Assembly (NCBI GenBank): GCA_023264815.1
Contig: JAHFUZ010000028.1
Coordinates: forward strand, 1-61,191
Direction of reading: 5' to 3'
Length of the DNA: 61,191 nt
From: Arthrobacter sp.
GTDB taxonomy: Bacteria; Actinomycetota; Actinomycetes; Actinomycetales; Micrococcaceae
Made by a program: the position numbers and the translations under genes. The number at the start of each line of letters is the position of its first letter. The first letter of the stretch is position 1. Positions 25,004-34,585 of the stretch are shown here, piece by piece. Under the pieces are notes generated by a model. That model was not told the origin of the DNA and did no database searches. It saw nothing but the letters and a program-made list of their open reading frames with translations.

Positions 25004-25975
25004 ATGGAATACATCCGACTCGGCAGCACAGGACTGAAGATCAGCCAGCTTGCCCTGGGCTGCATGAGCTACGGTGACCCCACCACGCCGAACGCGCATC
25101 CCTGGGCATTGACCGAGGAGGACGCGGGTCCGTTCTTTCGCCAGGCCATCGAACTGGGCATCACGTTCTGGGACACCGCCAACGTGTATCAGGCGGGTAC
25201 CTCCGAGGAAATCGTTGGACGGGCCATCACCAAGTATTCGCGGCGCGAGGAGATCGTCCTCGCCACCAAGGTTCGCGGCAGGATGCACGACGGTCCCGGG
25301 GGCGTCGGCCTCTCCCGCAAGGCCATCCTGGAACAGCTCGACGCCTCGTTGGCCCGCCTCGGCACGGACTACATCGACCTGTACCAGATCCATCGTTTCG
25401 ACGATGAGACTCCGGTAGAGGAAACCATGGAGGTCCTCCACGACGTCATCAAGGCCGGCAAAGTCCGGTACATCGGAGCGTCCTCAATGTACGCCTGGCA
25501 GTTCGCGAAACTCCAGCACGCGGCAGCGCTCGGTGGCTGGACCAGGTTCGTGTCCATGCAGAACCAGTACAACCTGCTGCGCCGTCAGGACGAACGCGAA
25601 CTCATGGCAATGTGTGCAGACATGGGCGTCGGCCTGGTGCCGTACTCGCCCAACGGCAAGGGCCGGCTCGCCCGCCCGGCCGGCGAACAGAGTGAGCGCT
25701 CCACCACGGACAAGGTGGTCCAGGCATTCGACAACGACTTCGACGTGCCCGTGATCAATGCAGTGCAGGCCCTGGCCGATGCCCGCGGCGTCACCATGGC
25801 CCAAATCGCCCTCGCGTGGGTGCTGCGGAACCCGAACGTCTCGGCCCCCATCGTCGGGGCAACCAGGCCCCACCACCTCCAGCAGGCCGTCGAGGCGCTG
25901 TCCCTGGAACTTAATGATGAGGAAGTCAAGGAACTCGAAGCTCCGTACGTCAACCATGGTCCTGCCTGGTACTGA
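25004..25975 (+). CDS. Aldo/keto reductase (AKR, L-glyceraldehyde-3-phosphate-reductase-like)
   Basis: 323 residues of a full AKR barrel: LGSTGLKISQLALGCMSYG, WDTANVYQAGTSEEIVG (Asp/Tyr of the tetrad), ATKVRGRM (Lys), DLYQIHRFD (His), and C-terminal AQIALAWVLRNPNVSAPIVGATRPHHLQQ for NADPH binding. Substrates are small aldehydes or ketones. The ATG is preceded by AGAAGGA. It is divergent from the MFS relic, suggesting a once-larger locus. Confidence 0.92.
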   Translation: MEYIRLGSTGLKISQLALGCMSYGDPTTPNAHPWALTEEDAGPFFRQAIELGITFWDTANVYQAGTSEEIVGRAITKYSRREEIVLATKVRGRMHDGPGGVGLSRKAILEQLDASLARLGTDYIDLYQIHRFDDETPVEETMEVLHDVIKAGKVRYIGASSMYAWQFAKLQHAAALGGWTRFVSMQNQYNLLRRQDERELMAMCADMGVGLVPYSPNGKGRLARPAGEQSERSTTDKVVQAFDNDFDVPVINAVQALADARGVTMAQIALAWVLRNPNVSAPIVGATRPHHLQQAVEALSLELNDEEVKELEAPYVNHGPAWY

Positions 25976-25990
25976 CAGTGGCCGCCGGCC

Positions 25991-28681
25991 TTACATCCTG
26001 GCTTTGGTCCGGGCGGTCGGCTGGGCCGTCCAGGGGTCCTCCGGCCAGGGGTGCCGCGGGTAGCGGCCCCGCATCTCCGACCTGACCTGCGCGTAGGGAC
26101 CTGCCCAGAACGACGCCAGGTCATCTGTCACCGCCAGCGGCCGCCGTGCCGGCGACAGGAGGTGGAACAGGACGGGCACCCTGCCGTCCACCAGCCGCGG
26201 CGTTTCTGCCCAGCCGAAGCACTCCTGCAGCTTGACCGCCACCACCGGCCGGCCGCCGTCGTCCCTGCCCTCCGGCGCTGTACCGGCCACGCCGGCAGCT
26301 TCGGCCACGTCGGGGTAGTCGATCCGCACCATCGACCCGCTGGGCACCTTCAGTGCCTCCGGCGCCAGCTCGGCCAGCCTGGCCGCTTCGGGCCAGGGCA
26401 GCAGCCGCCGCAAGGGATCGGCGAGGTCGATGCTGCCGGTGGCCGCGCCGCCGGCTAGCTTCTCCAGTTCCGGGCCCAGCCACGAGTCAATGCAGGCCAG
26501 CAGGGCCCGCTCGGACACATCGGGCCACGGCGCACCCAGTTCGCGGTGCAGCAGGGCCAGCCGGCGGCGCAGGGAATCTGCCGCCGTCGACCATCCGATG
26601 GTTCCCAACCCCTGCCCGGCCAGAGCGCGGGCCACGGCGGCGCGGCCGTCGGCGGGTGCGGGCCGGACAGGTGTGGAGGAGAGGATGATGGCGCCAAGCC
26701 GCCGTTCCCTGCGCGCCATGACCCGGCCCTGGCTGAACGCCGCTTCGACGGTGTCGGTGAGCAGGTGGCCGGCGGCTGCCTGCGCGAGATCGCCTGTGAG
26801 CGGAGCCCCGGAGCGGATCACCGCGCCGGTCCCGGCCGCGTCCCTGCCGCCGGCCCGTGACACCTCGGCCACGGCCAGCCATTCGTTCCCGGACAGCGGG
26901 CTGCCGGCAGGGAGTCCTGCGCGGGTACCGGAGGAGAGCAGGTAACGCGCCGGTCCCTCCCCGGGGACCCGCCGGGCCACGCGGTCCGGGAAAGCCAGTG
27001 CGACGACCACACCAGGGGCCTCCGCGGCGGCCACCGGGGCGGTGACGGCCGAAGGCCCGACGGCGCCGCTTTCCTGGCGCGCGATCGATTCCAGCCGCCG
27101 GACGTCCTCCGTCCAGCGCCTGGCGGCAGGCTCCCTGCCGGAACGCAGGCCCGCGAGAAGGGCCGTGAGGTCGGCACCCGGGGCGCGGTGGTCCCCCGTC
27201 ACGAGTGCCACCACTTCGGCCGCCGTGTGATGCCCCACGGCACCTGCGCCGTCCAGGAGTGCGCGGGCCAGCCGGGGATCCGCGGGGACCCTGGCAAGCG
27301 TCCTGCCCAGGCCGGTGGCGTGTCCGTCCGAGTCCACGGCGCCGAGTTCCCTCAGTACTTCGATGGCCTCCGCCATGGCCGCAGCCGGCGGTTCATCCGG
27401 CAACGCCAGTCCCCGGCCACCGGGCGATCCCCAGCAGGCCAGCGTCAACGCGGCACCGGTCAGGTCCGCGACGGCGATTTCCGGGGTGACATGCGCCGGG
27501 GCGGCGCCGTAGCTCCTCTGGTCGTAGCAGCGCACCACCTCTCCCGGCCCTTGCCGTGCTGCCCGGCCGGCACGCTGCTCCGCCGAGGCCCAGGAGCAGG
27601 ACACTGTCACCAGCCCGGACATGCCGCGGCTGGCATCGCGGCGCGGCTCGCGCGTCAGCCCGGAATCAACCACCAACCGCACGCCGGGCACGGTCAGGGA
27701 GGATTCCGCGAGGTCGGTTGAGACGATGATCCGTGCCGGACCACCGGGCCGGCGCCCGGCCACGGCACGGTCCTGTTCCGCCGGGCTGACCTGGCCATGG
27801 AGTTCCAGCACCTCCGTCCCGGGGGCGGCGCGGCCGCGGAGCCGGGCGGCCACGTACTGCACTTCCCACGCTCCCGGCACAAACACCAGGGCATCGGTGG
27901 CCGCGTCCCGCAACACTGCACTGGCGTGCGCGTGGGCCGCCGTCTCCGCCACATGATCCAGGAAGCCGCGGGCCACGCCGCGGCCGTCCAGCCGGGGCGC
28001 TGCCGCCGGTGCCCAGTGGACCTCCAGCGGGTACAGCGCCGACGGGCAGTCGACCACGGGAGCCGGCCCGCCGCCGTCGTCCGCTGCTTCCCCGATCAGG
28101 GCGGCGAAGCGGGGCGCGTCCAGGGTGGCGGACATGGCCACCAGGGTGAGGTCTCCGCGGAGCTGGCGGACCTCACCGAGCATGCCCAGCAGGAGGTCGG
28201 TCTCGAGGCCTCGCTCATGCACCTCATCGAGGACCACGGCGCCGACGGTCTCCAGGGCCGGGTCATCGAGCAACCGGCGCAGCATGATTCCGGGGGTCAC
28301 AAACTCCACGAGCGTGCCGGGCCCGGCCTGGCGCTCGCCGCGGACCGTGTACCCGACGCGCTCCCCCACCCGGCTGCCGTCCAGGGCAGCCAGGCGCCGG
28401 GCCGCGGCACGGGCCGCCACCCGGCGGGGCTGGGTGACTACGATCCGGCGGGCTCCCTGCGCGGGTGCGAGGTTGGCGAGGAGCGGCGGGACAAGGGTGG
28501 TTTTGCCCGTTCCGGGCGGGGCCCGCACCACCGCCGCCGGCGTGCCCCCCGCCCGCAGCACCGAGGCAAGATCGTCGAGGGACGCAGCAAAGGCCAGTCC
28601 CGCACCAATGGCCGCCAGGTTGAAGGAATCCGGCCGGGCCGCGTCTGGCGCGCCGGTGGGGGCACTGCTCGAGGAAGTCAC
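25991..28681 (-). CDS. hrpB: ATP-dependent helicase HrpB
   Basis: 896 residues of the DEAH-like HrpB family: Walker A PPGTGKTT with Lys60, TQPRRVAARAAARRLA, DEVHER at 152-157, VAMSATLDAPRFA, VSTDLAESSLTVPGVR, and QRAGRAARQGPGEVVRCYDQ. The C-terminal HrpB domain follows, with RSGAPLTGDLAQ-type and FHLLSPARRPLAVTDDLASFW segments. The function of HrpB in bacteria is not well defined; an RNA helicase role is likely. The start is GTG at 28681. The stop lies 15 bp from the convergent aldo/keto reductase stop. Confidence 0.93.
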   Translation of the reverse strand: MTSSSSAPTGAPDAARPDSFNLAAIGAGLAFAASLDDLASVLRAGGTPAAVVRAPPGTGKTTLVPPLLANLAPAQGARRIVVTQPRRVAARAAARRLAALDGSRVGERVGYTVRGERQAGPGTLVEFVTPGIMLRRLLDDPALETVGAVVLDEVHERGLETDLLLGMLGEVRQLRGDLTLVAMSATLDAPRFAALIGEAADDGGGPAPVVDCPSALYPLEVHWAPAAAPRLDGRGVARGFLDHVAETAAHAHASAVLRDAATDALVFVPGAWEVQYVAARLRGRAAPGTEVLELHGQVSPAEQDRAVAGRRPGGPARIIVSTDLAESSLTVPGVRLVVDSGLTREPRRDASRGMSGLVTVSCSWASAEQRAGRAARQGPGEVVRCYDQRSYGAAPAHVTPEIAVADLTGAALTLACWGSPGGRGLALPDEPPAAAMAEAIEVLRELGAVDSDGHATGLGRTLARVPADPRLARALLDGAGAVGHHTAAEVVALVTGDHRAPGADLTALLAGLRSGREPAARRWTEDVRRLESIARQESGAVGPSAVTAPVAAAEAPGVVVALAFPDRVARRVPGEGPARYLLSSGTRAGLPAGSPLSGNEWLAVAEVSRAGGRDAAGTGAVIRSGAPLTGDLAQAAAGHLLTDTVEAAFSQGRVMARRERRLGAIILSSTPVRPAPADGRAAVARALAGQGLGTIGWSTAADSLRRRLALLHRELGAPWPDVSERALLACIDSWLGPELEKLAGGAATGSIDLADPLRRLLPWPEAARLAELAPEALKVPSGSMVRIDYPDVAEAAGVAGTAPEGRDDGGRPVVAVKLQECFGWAETPRLVDGRVPVLFHLLSPARRPLAVTDDLASFWAGPYAQVRSEMRGRYPRHPWPEDPWTAQPTARTKARM

Positions 28682-28774
28682 CCGTCCATTCTCGCCGCTA
28701 ACCTCCCGGGCCGGTCACCGCACACGCACTCCAGTACGTCAGACTGGAGGCATCCACCACGAAAGCAGGACCCC

Positions 28775-29035
28775 TTGATTCAGCTCCAGCAGGACTCCGA
28801 CGGCTTCATCCGCATGAAACGGCACTTTCCGGCCAGCGCCACGGTGACCATCACCTTCAGCGACGGCTCCCGGGAGGAATTTTCCGGCCGCCGGCTCAAC
28901 GGAATCTTCGACGACGCCCTGGCTGCGTACCGGGCGCAGAACCGTTTGGACGCCAAAGGCTTCTCCCGCGGTCCGCAGAAAAAAGTGCAGGCCGGAATTG
29001 AGTTCGTCGCCGTCCGTCCCGGAATGGGGCAGTAA
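28775..29035 (+). CDS. Small conserved-looking hypothetical protein
   Basis: 86 residues from a TTG at 28775 with GCAGGA just upstream; an ATG at residue 14 is possible. The product contains ATVTITFSDGSREEFSGRRLNGIFDDALAAYRAQ, then KGFSRGPQKKVQAG, giving a compact beta-beta-alpha look. I do not recognise a family. It is divergent from hrpB and convergent with ggt, with 6 bp between stops. Confidence 0.65.
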   Translation: MIQLQQDSDGFIRMKRHFPASATVTITFSDGSREEFSGRRLNGIFDDALAAYRAQNRLDAKGFSRGPQKKVQAGIEFVAVRPGMGQ

Positions 29036-29041
29036 GCCGCC

Positions 29042-30913
29042 CTACCGCGAAGGGCTGACCACCATCGCTGACCCGCCGCCGCGCCGGGCAGGTTCGGCTG
29101 CGGCCGTCATGAACCCGTGCTTGCCGAATTCGATGGCCGTTGCCGCCCCGATCTCCGCCGCGGACGTGAACGCATCACCGGCCGGCACCAGCTTGTGCCC
29201 GTAGGGCGCCAGCTGGGTTCCGTAGGCTGTGATGAACTCCGGCTCGGCCGTGACGTTGGCTGTGTTCCGCTGCGCCGCACGCGGAGCAGCGATGGCCTCG
29301 GCCACCGTCATGCCCAGGTCCACCCGGTTGAGGATGGTCTGCAGGACAGTGGTGATGATGGTGGAACCGCCGGGTGAACCGAGGGCCAGGAAGGGCCTGC
29401 CGTCCTCCAGGATGATGGTGGGCGACATGGACGAGCGCGGCCGCTTGCCGGGCTCGATCCGGTTTGGATCGGCCGGATTCGTTGAGTCGTACGAGAAGTC
29501 CGTCAGTTCGTTATTGAGCAGGAAACCGCGGCCGGGCACCACGATGCCGGACCCGCCGGTCTGCTCAATGGTGAGCGTGTACTCCACCACGTTGCCCCAC
29601 TGATCGGCGACCGTCAGGTTAGTGGTGGAGATGTTTTCGGTGTCCGTCTCGTGGGCAGCCACAGCCGGCGCCACCGGGCACACGCCGTCGTAGGAGTCCA
29701 CGTCTCCGGCCGCGACAGGTTTGGTTGCCGCCGTACCGGGGTTCAGCTGGCAGGACCGTTCCTTGCCGAAGACCGGGTCCGTAAGCGCACCGGTGGGGAC
29801 GTCCACAAACGCCGGGTCGCCGAGATACCTGCCGCGGTCCGCAAAGGCCAGCGCACTCGCTTCGAGGTAGTGGTGCAGCGCAGCCGGGTTTGTTTTGTCA
29901 GGCTGGCGCATTTCTTTGAGGTTGAACGTTTCCAGGATGTTCAGCGCTTCGCCCACGGTGGTGCCGCCGCTGCTGGACGGCGCCATGCCGTAGACGTCGT
30001 AGCCGCGGTATTCAACGTGGGTGGGATCCTGGTCAAGCGTCCTGTAGCCGGCGAGGTCCGCCGTCGTCAGGTGGCCGGGGAATGCCGGGATGCTGGCCGT
30101 CGGGGCGCTCGCGGGCGGCACCCAGGCCGGGTCCTTCGGCGGAGCCTGCACCGTGGCCGCCATCTCTTCGGCGAGCTCACCTCCGTAGAAGGCGTCAAGT
30201 CCCTCCCTCGCGATCAGTCCGTACGTATCGGCGAGGTCGGGGTTGCGGAACACACTTCCGACGGCGGGAGCGTCACCGTCCGGCAGGAAGAGGCTGCGGG
30301 TGGGGGTGAAGGCAGAGAACCTGACTTTGTTGTCGAGGGTCTGCTGGCGGAACGTTTCGTCCACCACGAAACCGTCCCGGGCCACCCCGATGGCAGGCTC
30401 CAGGGCCTCGTCCAGGTCCAGGGTGCCCCAGCGCTCCAGCGCACGTTCCCAGGTGGCGGGCGTCCCGGGGACGCCCACGGAGACGCCGCTGGAAACAAGT
30501 TCGGCAAAGGGGTAGGGCTTGTTGGTGGCGGGGTTGGTGAACACGTTGGCCGGCATCGTCTCCGGCGCGGTCTCCCGGCCGTCAATGGTGCCCACGTCGC
30601 CGGTTGTGGCGTCGTAGAACACGAAATAGCCGCCACCGCCGAGTCCGGCGCTGTAAGGCTCGGTCACGCCAAGCGTCGCAGCGGCGGCGACGGCGGCATC
30701 GGCAGCGTTGCCGCCGGCACGGAGGATTTTGATGGCCGCTGCGGACGCGTCCAGGTCAACGGTGCTTACGGCTCCGCCGTACCCGGTGGCCGTCGACAAT
30801 TTTTGGGGATCCCGGTCCTTGTCCGCGAAAGCGGGGGTACTGACGGCGCCGGCCGTCACGCTCAGAGCCAGAACTGCCGTGACGGCAGCCACTTGACGTC
30901 GCAAAGCAGGCAT
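29042..30913 (-). CDS. ggt: Gamma-glutamyltransferase, secreted
   Basis: 623 residues with a signal peptide (LRRQVAAVTAVLALSVTAGA, cleavage near AFA-DK at 30/31). The large-subunit start GGNAADAAVAAAATLGVTEP and GRETAPETMP are typical. The self-cleavage nucleophile is Thr430 in ISTTNLTVADQWG (equivalent to TTHYS in E. coli), and MSPTIILEDGRPFLALGSPGGSTI builds the oxyanion hole. It hydrolyses or transfers gamma-glutamyl groups of glutathione and similar peptides outside the membrane; mycothiol-based actinobacteria often use it on external peptides. Confidence 0.94.
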   Translation of the reverse strand: MPALRRQVAAVTAVLALSVTAGAVSTPAFADKDRDPQKLSTATGYGGAVSTVDLDASAAAIKILRAGGNAADAAVAAAATLGVTEPYSAGLGGGGYFVFYDATTGDVGTIDGRETAPETMPANVFTNPATNKPYPFAELVSSGVSVGVPGTPATWERALERWGTLDLDEALEPAIGVARDGFVVDETFRQQTLDNKVRFSAFTPTRSLFLPDGDAPAVGSVFRNPDLADTYGLIAREGLDAFYGGELAEEMAATVQAPPKDPAWVPPASAPTASIPAFPGHLTTADLAGYRTLDQDPTHVEYRGYDVYGMAPSSSGGTTVGEALNILETFNLKEMRQPDKTNPAALHHYLEASALAFADRGRYLGDPAFVDVPTGALTDPVFGKERSCQLNPGTAATKPVAAGDVDSYDGVCPVAPAVAAHETDTENISTTNLTVADQWGNVVEYTLTIEQTGGSGIVVPGRGFLLNNELTDFSYDSTNPADPNRIEPGKRPRSSMSPTIILEDGRPFLALGSPGGSTIITTVLQTILNRVDLGMTVAEAIAAPRAAQRNTANVTAEPEFITAYGTQLAPYGHKLVPAGDAFTSAAEIGAATAIEFGKHGFMTAAAEPARRGGGSAMVVSPSR

Positions 30914-31013
30914 GATGCTCCCTTGTCAGAGTTTTTGCGAAGTGTGGGTTCGCGTCACGTTACTCCCCCGGTTTGCGACTCTCAAGGGTCGTTTTAAACA
31001 CCGTCCTGCCGCG

Positions 31014-32270
31014 TCAGAGGGGTGTTTCGGTGGCCGCAGTGGCGGTGTCGGCCGGCGAGCGCCGCCGGCGGCTTGCCAGCAGGAACGGCACCGCGAAGAG
31101 TTCGATCACGCCGCTGAAGGCCAGTGACAAGGGGTATCCGTAGACGTCGGCCGCGCGCCCCATCAGCGGCTGTACAAAGATGCCGCCGCTGGATCCCATC
31201 AGGGAATCGAAACTGAGTACCGTGGCGCGCTGCTTCGAGGAAATCATGTCGTTCAGGTAGGCCTGGCGCACCGGCGTGGCAGACGCCGAGACCAGTGCCC
31301 AGAGTGCCAGCAGGACCAGGGCAACCCAAAACAGCCGGGTGAACCCCAGCGCCACGAGCATCAGCCCGCCCACAATGCTGGTGGCCACCAGGACGGTGGT
31401 CCTCTTGCGGACCAGCCGCCGCAGGGTGGGCGCCAGCCAGCCGCCCACCACCTGGGCACCGGCCACAATGGCCGCGGCGAGGCCGGCAATGGAGTAGGCG
31501 CGGGGATCGCCAAAGAGTTCCAGCAGGAAAGGCTGCAGAGCGTAGAACACGTAGATCCCGACGCCGGCGCTGAAGGGCGCCGCAAGCATGACGTACCGCA
31601 CGGGCGGGTTCTTGAGTCCGCCGTCGATGGAAGCGGTGAGTACCGCCTTGGTGGCCTGCAGGGGATGCTGCGAGCGCTCCGGCGTGAACCCGACATCATG
31701 CATGAGCAGGAACGCCACCCCGAACATGGCCACGAGCACCCCCACCCGGAGCAGGAACGGCACTCCCAGGTCGGTGGCCTGGGCGATGACGCCGCCGGCT
31801 GCGGAGCCCACCAGCATGGCCACACCCGCCACCATCTGTCCACGGCCCAGGACCGTTTCCAGATCCCCTTCATAGGCCGAGAAGTGCAGGGCATCAACGA
31901 GCCACGCCTCAACAGCCCCGGAGAAGAACGTAAAGCCCAGGCCCAGCAGGACCGACACCACCGCCCACGCCCAGAACGGCGCGGAAACCTGCCACAGGAC
32001 GTAATAAAGGTAGGTCGAGGCGGCCAGCGTCACTGTTCCCAGGAGGAACGACACCCTGCGCCCCCAGCTATCGGCCACCACTCCTGTGGGTACTTCGAAC
32101 AGCACCATGCCGGCGGTGAAGAATGCGTTGGCCGCAAAAGCCTCGAGGTTGTTGAGGCCTGCATCCAGGAGGAAGAGCGTGTTGATTCCCCAGATGAAGG
32201 ATGCCGCCAGTGTGTTCCCCAGCGTGAGGGTGAGGTAGATGCGCTGGATCCTGCGGGCGGCAGTGTTCAT
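31014..32270 (-). CDS. MFS transporter
   Basis: 418 residues and 12 hydrophobic segments. The motif GVVADSWGRRVSFLLG between helices 2 and 3 is the MFS signature, and VRQAYLNDMISSKQRATVLSF lies in the second half. No specific substrate signature is seen; the family includes efflux pumps. It starts 14 bp after the stop of the EF-G-like gene and is probably co-transcribed with it. Confidence 0.88.
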   Translation of the reverse strand: MNTAARRIQRIYLTLTLGNTLAASFIWGINTLFLLDAGLNNLEAFAANAFFTAGMVLFEVPTGVVADSWGRRVSFLLGTVTLAASTYLYYVLWQVSAPFWAWAVVSVLLGLGFTFFSGAVEAWLVDALHFSAYEGDLETVLGRGQMVAGVAMLVGSAAGGVIAQATDLGVPFLLRVGVLVAMFGVAFLLMHDVGFTPERSQHPLQATKAVLTASIDGGLKNPPVRYVMLAAPFSAGVGIYVFYALQPFLLELFGDPRAYSIAGLAAAIVAGAQVVGGWLAPTLRRLVRKRTTVLVATSIVGGLMLVALGFTRLFWVALVLLALWALVSASATPVRQAYLNDMISSKQRATVLSFDSLMGSSGGIFVQPLMGRAADVYGYPLSLAFSGVIELFAVPFLLASRRRRSPADTATAATETPL

Positions 32271-32284
32271 GGCGGGGGTCCCGG

Positions 32285-34438
32285 TCAGCTGCTCGGTACC
32301 GGCTCATGCCTCAGGTAACGCCGGCGGAACTTTCCCGTGCCGGCGGTCAGGGCCCGCAGCTCCACGGCGTAGCGCAGGAGTTCCTGGTCCGGTACGTCAG
32401 CACTGATTTCAGTGAGGTCCCCCTCCGCTGACGATGTCCCGGTGAGCCGGCCGCGCCGGCCGGACAGGTCGCTCATGACCGAACCAACGTGCTCGTCCGA
32501 GACGGTGATGCTGACCGAGGAGACCGGCTCGAGCAGCTGGATGCGCCCCGCCGCTGCGGCCTCTCGAAGCGCCAGGGCACCGGCGGCCTGGAAAGCGGCA
32601 TCGGACGAGTCGACGCTGTGGGCTTTACCGCCTGTCAGGGTCACCCTGAGGTCCACCACGGGGAAGCCTGCGACCAGGCCCTTCTGCATCTGGGCCCGCA
32701 CACCTTTCTCCACGGAGGAGATGAACGTTCCGGGGATCACCCCGCCCACCGTCTTGTCCACGAACTCGAACCCGCCGCCCCGCTCCAGCGGTTCCACGTT
32801 GATGTCACAGACCGCATACTGGCCGTGCCCGCCGGACTGTTTGACGTGCCGGCCGTGGCCGGCCGCAGGGGCGGCGAAAGTCTCCCGCAGCGGTGTCACC
32901 ACGTCCTGGGTGTGCAGTTTCACGCCCTGGTCCCGCAGCCGGTCGAGGACCACGTCGGCATGGGCCTCGCCCATGCACCACAGGATCAGCTGGTGGGTTT
33001 CCGCATTCCGCTCCACCCTGAGGGTGGGGTCTCCTGCGGCGACTTTCGCCAGGCTCCGGGACAGGGCATCCTCGTCGCTGCGAGAATCGGCCTCCACGGC
33101 CACCGGCATCAGCGGCTCGGGCATCTCCCACGTGGACAGCAGTACTGGCTGGTCCTTGGCTGAGATGGTGTCACCGGTCTCAGCACTCCCCAGTTTGGCC
33201 ACGGCGCAGATGTCACCGGCAACGCACTGTGCCACCGGCCGCAGGTTGGCGCCCAGCGGGGAATACAGGTGGGTGACCCGTTCATCGGTGTCATGGTCCT
33301 GGTGGCCGCGGTCCGCCAGCCCGTGGCCGGCAACATGGACTGGGGTGTCCCCCCGGAGAGTGCCCGAAAACACCCGGACCAGGCAGACCCGGCCCAGGAA
33401 TGAATCCACAGTAGTGCGGACCACCTCTGCCGCCAACGGCCCTGCGGGGTCACAGGCGAGGCCTCCCGCCGGGGCGCCGGCCAGGTCTGTGACGTCCGGC
33501 AGCCCGCGCTCCAGGGGCGACGGGAAGGCCCGGGTCAGGACGTCCATCAGCTCGGCAGCGCCCAGCCCGGTCACCGCCGAGGTGGGAAGGACGGGGAAGA
33601 AGGAGCCGCGTGCGACGGCGGTTTCCAGGTCCGTGACCAGGATGTCGGTGTCGATGTCCTCGCCACCGAGGTAGCGGTCCATCAGCGTTTCGTCCTCACT
33701 TTCGGCGATGATCCCTTCGATCAGCTGGCCCCGGGCCGCAACTGAACCGCCAAGCTCGCCGGCGCTGGCCGCCCGTGGTGCGCCGGACTCGCCCGGGTCA
33801 TAGTGGGAAACCGTCCCCTGCAGCAACCCCAGCAGGCCTGTGATTTCGCCGCCCTCCCGAACGGGCATATACAGCGGCACCACCGACTCGCCGAACGCCT
33901 GCTGGCAGGCGGCCAGGACGCCGTCGTAATCGGCGCGGGGGTGGTCCACCTTGGTGATGGCCACGGCGCGCGGCATCCCCACGTGCTCGCATTCACCCCA
34001 CAGCGCCGTGGTGGTGGCATCGATGCCGTCCACGGCCGAGACAACAAAGAGGGCCGCGTCCGCCGCCCGCAGCCCTGCCCGCAATTCGCCGATGAAGTCC
34101 GGATAGCCCGGCGTGTCCAGCACGTTCACCTTGATGCCGTTAATGACCAGCGGCACCACTGCCAGCCCTACCGAGCGCTGCTGCCGGACAGCCGCCGAGT
34201 CCGAGTCGCTGACGGTGGTCCCCTCTGCGATGGACCCCTTCCGCGAAATCATGCCGTGCGCCGCCAGGAGCGCCTCGATCAGCAGGGTTTTGCCGGCACC
34301 GGAATGCCCCACAAGGGCCACGTTCCGGACGTTGGCCGGCCCGTCTGCCTCAAGGCCTGCCGCGGCGTCACCCCTGCGTGCCTCAGGTCCGCTCCGGCCC
34401 GGCATCCGTGCTGCGTCCTTTGCGCCTTTCACTGACAT
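32285..34438 (-). CDS. EF-G-like GTPase (EF-G2/FusA2 type)
   Basis: 717 residues with all EF-G domains. G1 is GHSGAGKT (44-51), switch 1 region GTTVSDSDS, G3 DTPGYPD (108-114), G4 TKVDHP (TKVD replaces NKxD), followed by domains II-V (SVSITVSDEHVGSVMSDLSGRRG near the end). This matches mycobacterial EF-G2, which lacks normal translocation activity, rather than FusA1 or Tet(M). The ATG at 34438 has a perfect AGGAGG five bases upstream. It is divergent from the 2H-like gene. Confidence 0.9.
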   Translation of the reverse strand: MSVKGAKDAARMPGRSGPEARRGDAAAGLEADGPANVRNVALVGHSGAGKTLLIEALLAAHGMISRKGSIAEGTTVSDSDSAAVRQQRSVGLAVVPLVINGIKVNVLDTPGYPDFIGELRAGLRAADAALFVVSAVDGIDATTTALWGECEHVGMPRAVAITKVDHPRADYDGVLAACQQAFGESVVPLYMPVREGGEITGLLGLLQGTVSHYDPGESGAPRAASAGELGGSVAARGQLIEGIIAESEDETLMDRYLGGEDIDTDILVTDLETAVARGSFFPVLPTSAVTGLGAAELMDVLTRAFPSPLERGLPDVTDLAGAPAGGLACDPAGPLAAEVVRTTVDSFLGRVCLVRVFSGTLRGDTPVHVAGHGLADRGHQDHDTDERVTHLYSPLGANLRPVAQCVAGDICAVAKLGSAETGDTISAKDQPVLLSTWEMPEPLMPVAVEADSRSDEDALSRSLAKVAAGDPTLRVERNAETHQLILWCMGEAHADVVLDRLRDQGVKLHTQDVVTPLRETFAAPAAGHGRHVKQSGGHGQYAVCDINVEPLERGGGFEFVDKTVGGVIPGTFISSVEKGVRAQMQKGLVAGFPVVDLRVTLTGGKAHSVDSSDAAFQAAGALALREAAAAGRIQLLEPVSSVSITVSDEHVGSVMSDLSGRRGRLTGTSSAEGDLTEISADVPDQELLRYAVELRALTAGTGKFRRRYLRHEPVPSS

Positions 34439-34585
34439 GGGAACCTCCTGGCGTCGTGCCGTGCACCGGGCCGAATCGTGTACTTTGATTCGACACCCTG
34501 GCGGTCTGAACGGCAAGGGGTTGCCCCGCGGTGCCGGCCGGGCGCCGGAGGACAATGGCAGCGGAAACGGCGTGAGGAGGCCCGG

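Noticed and set aside
32285..34438. Tetracycline ribosomal protection protein
   Set aside because: The domain order is general EF-G; the TKVD motif and lineage pattern fit EF-G2 better than Tet(M)-type proteins.
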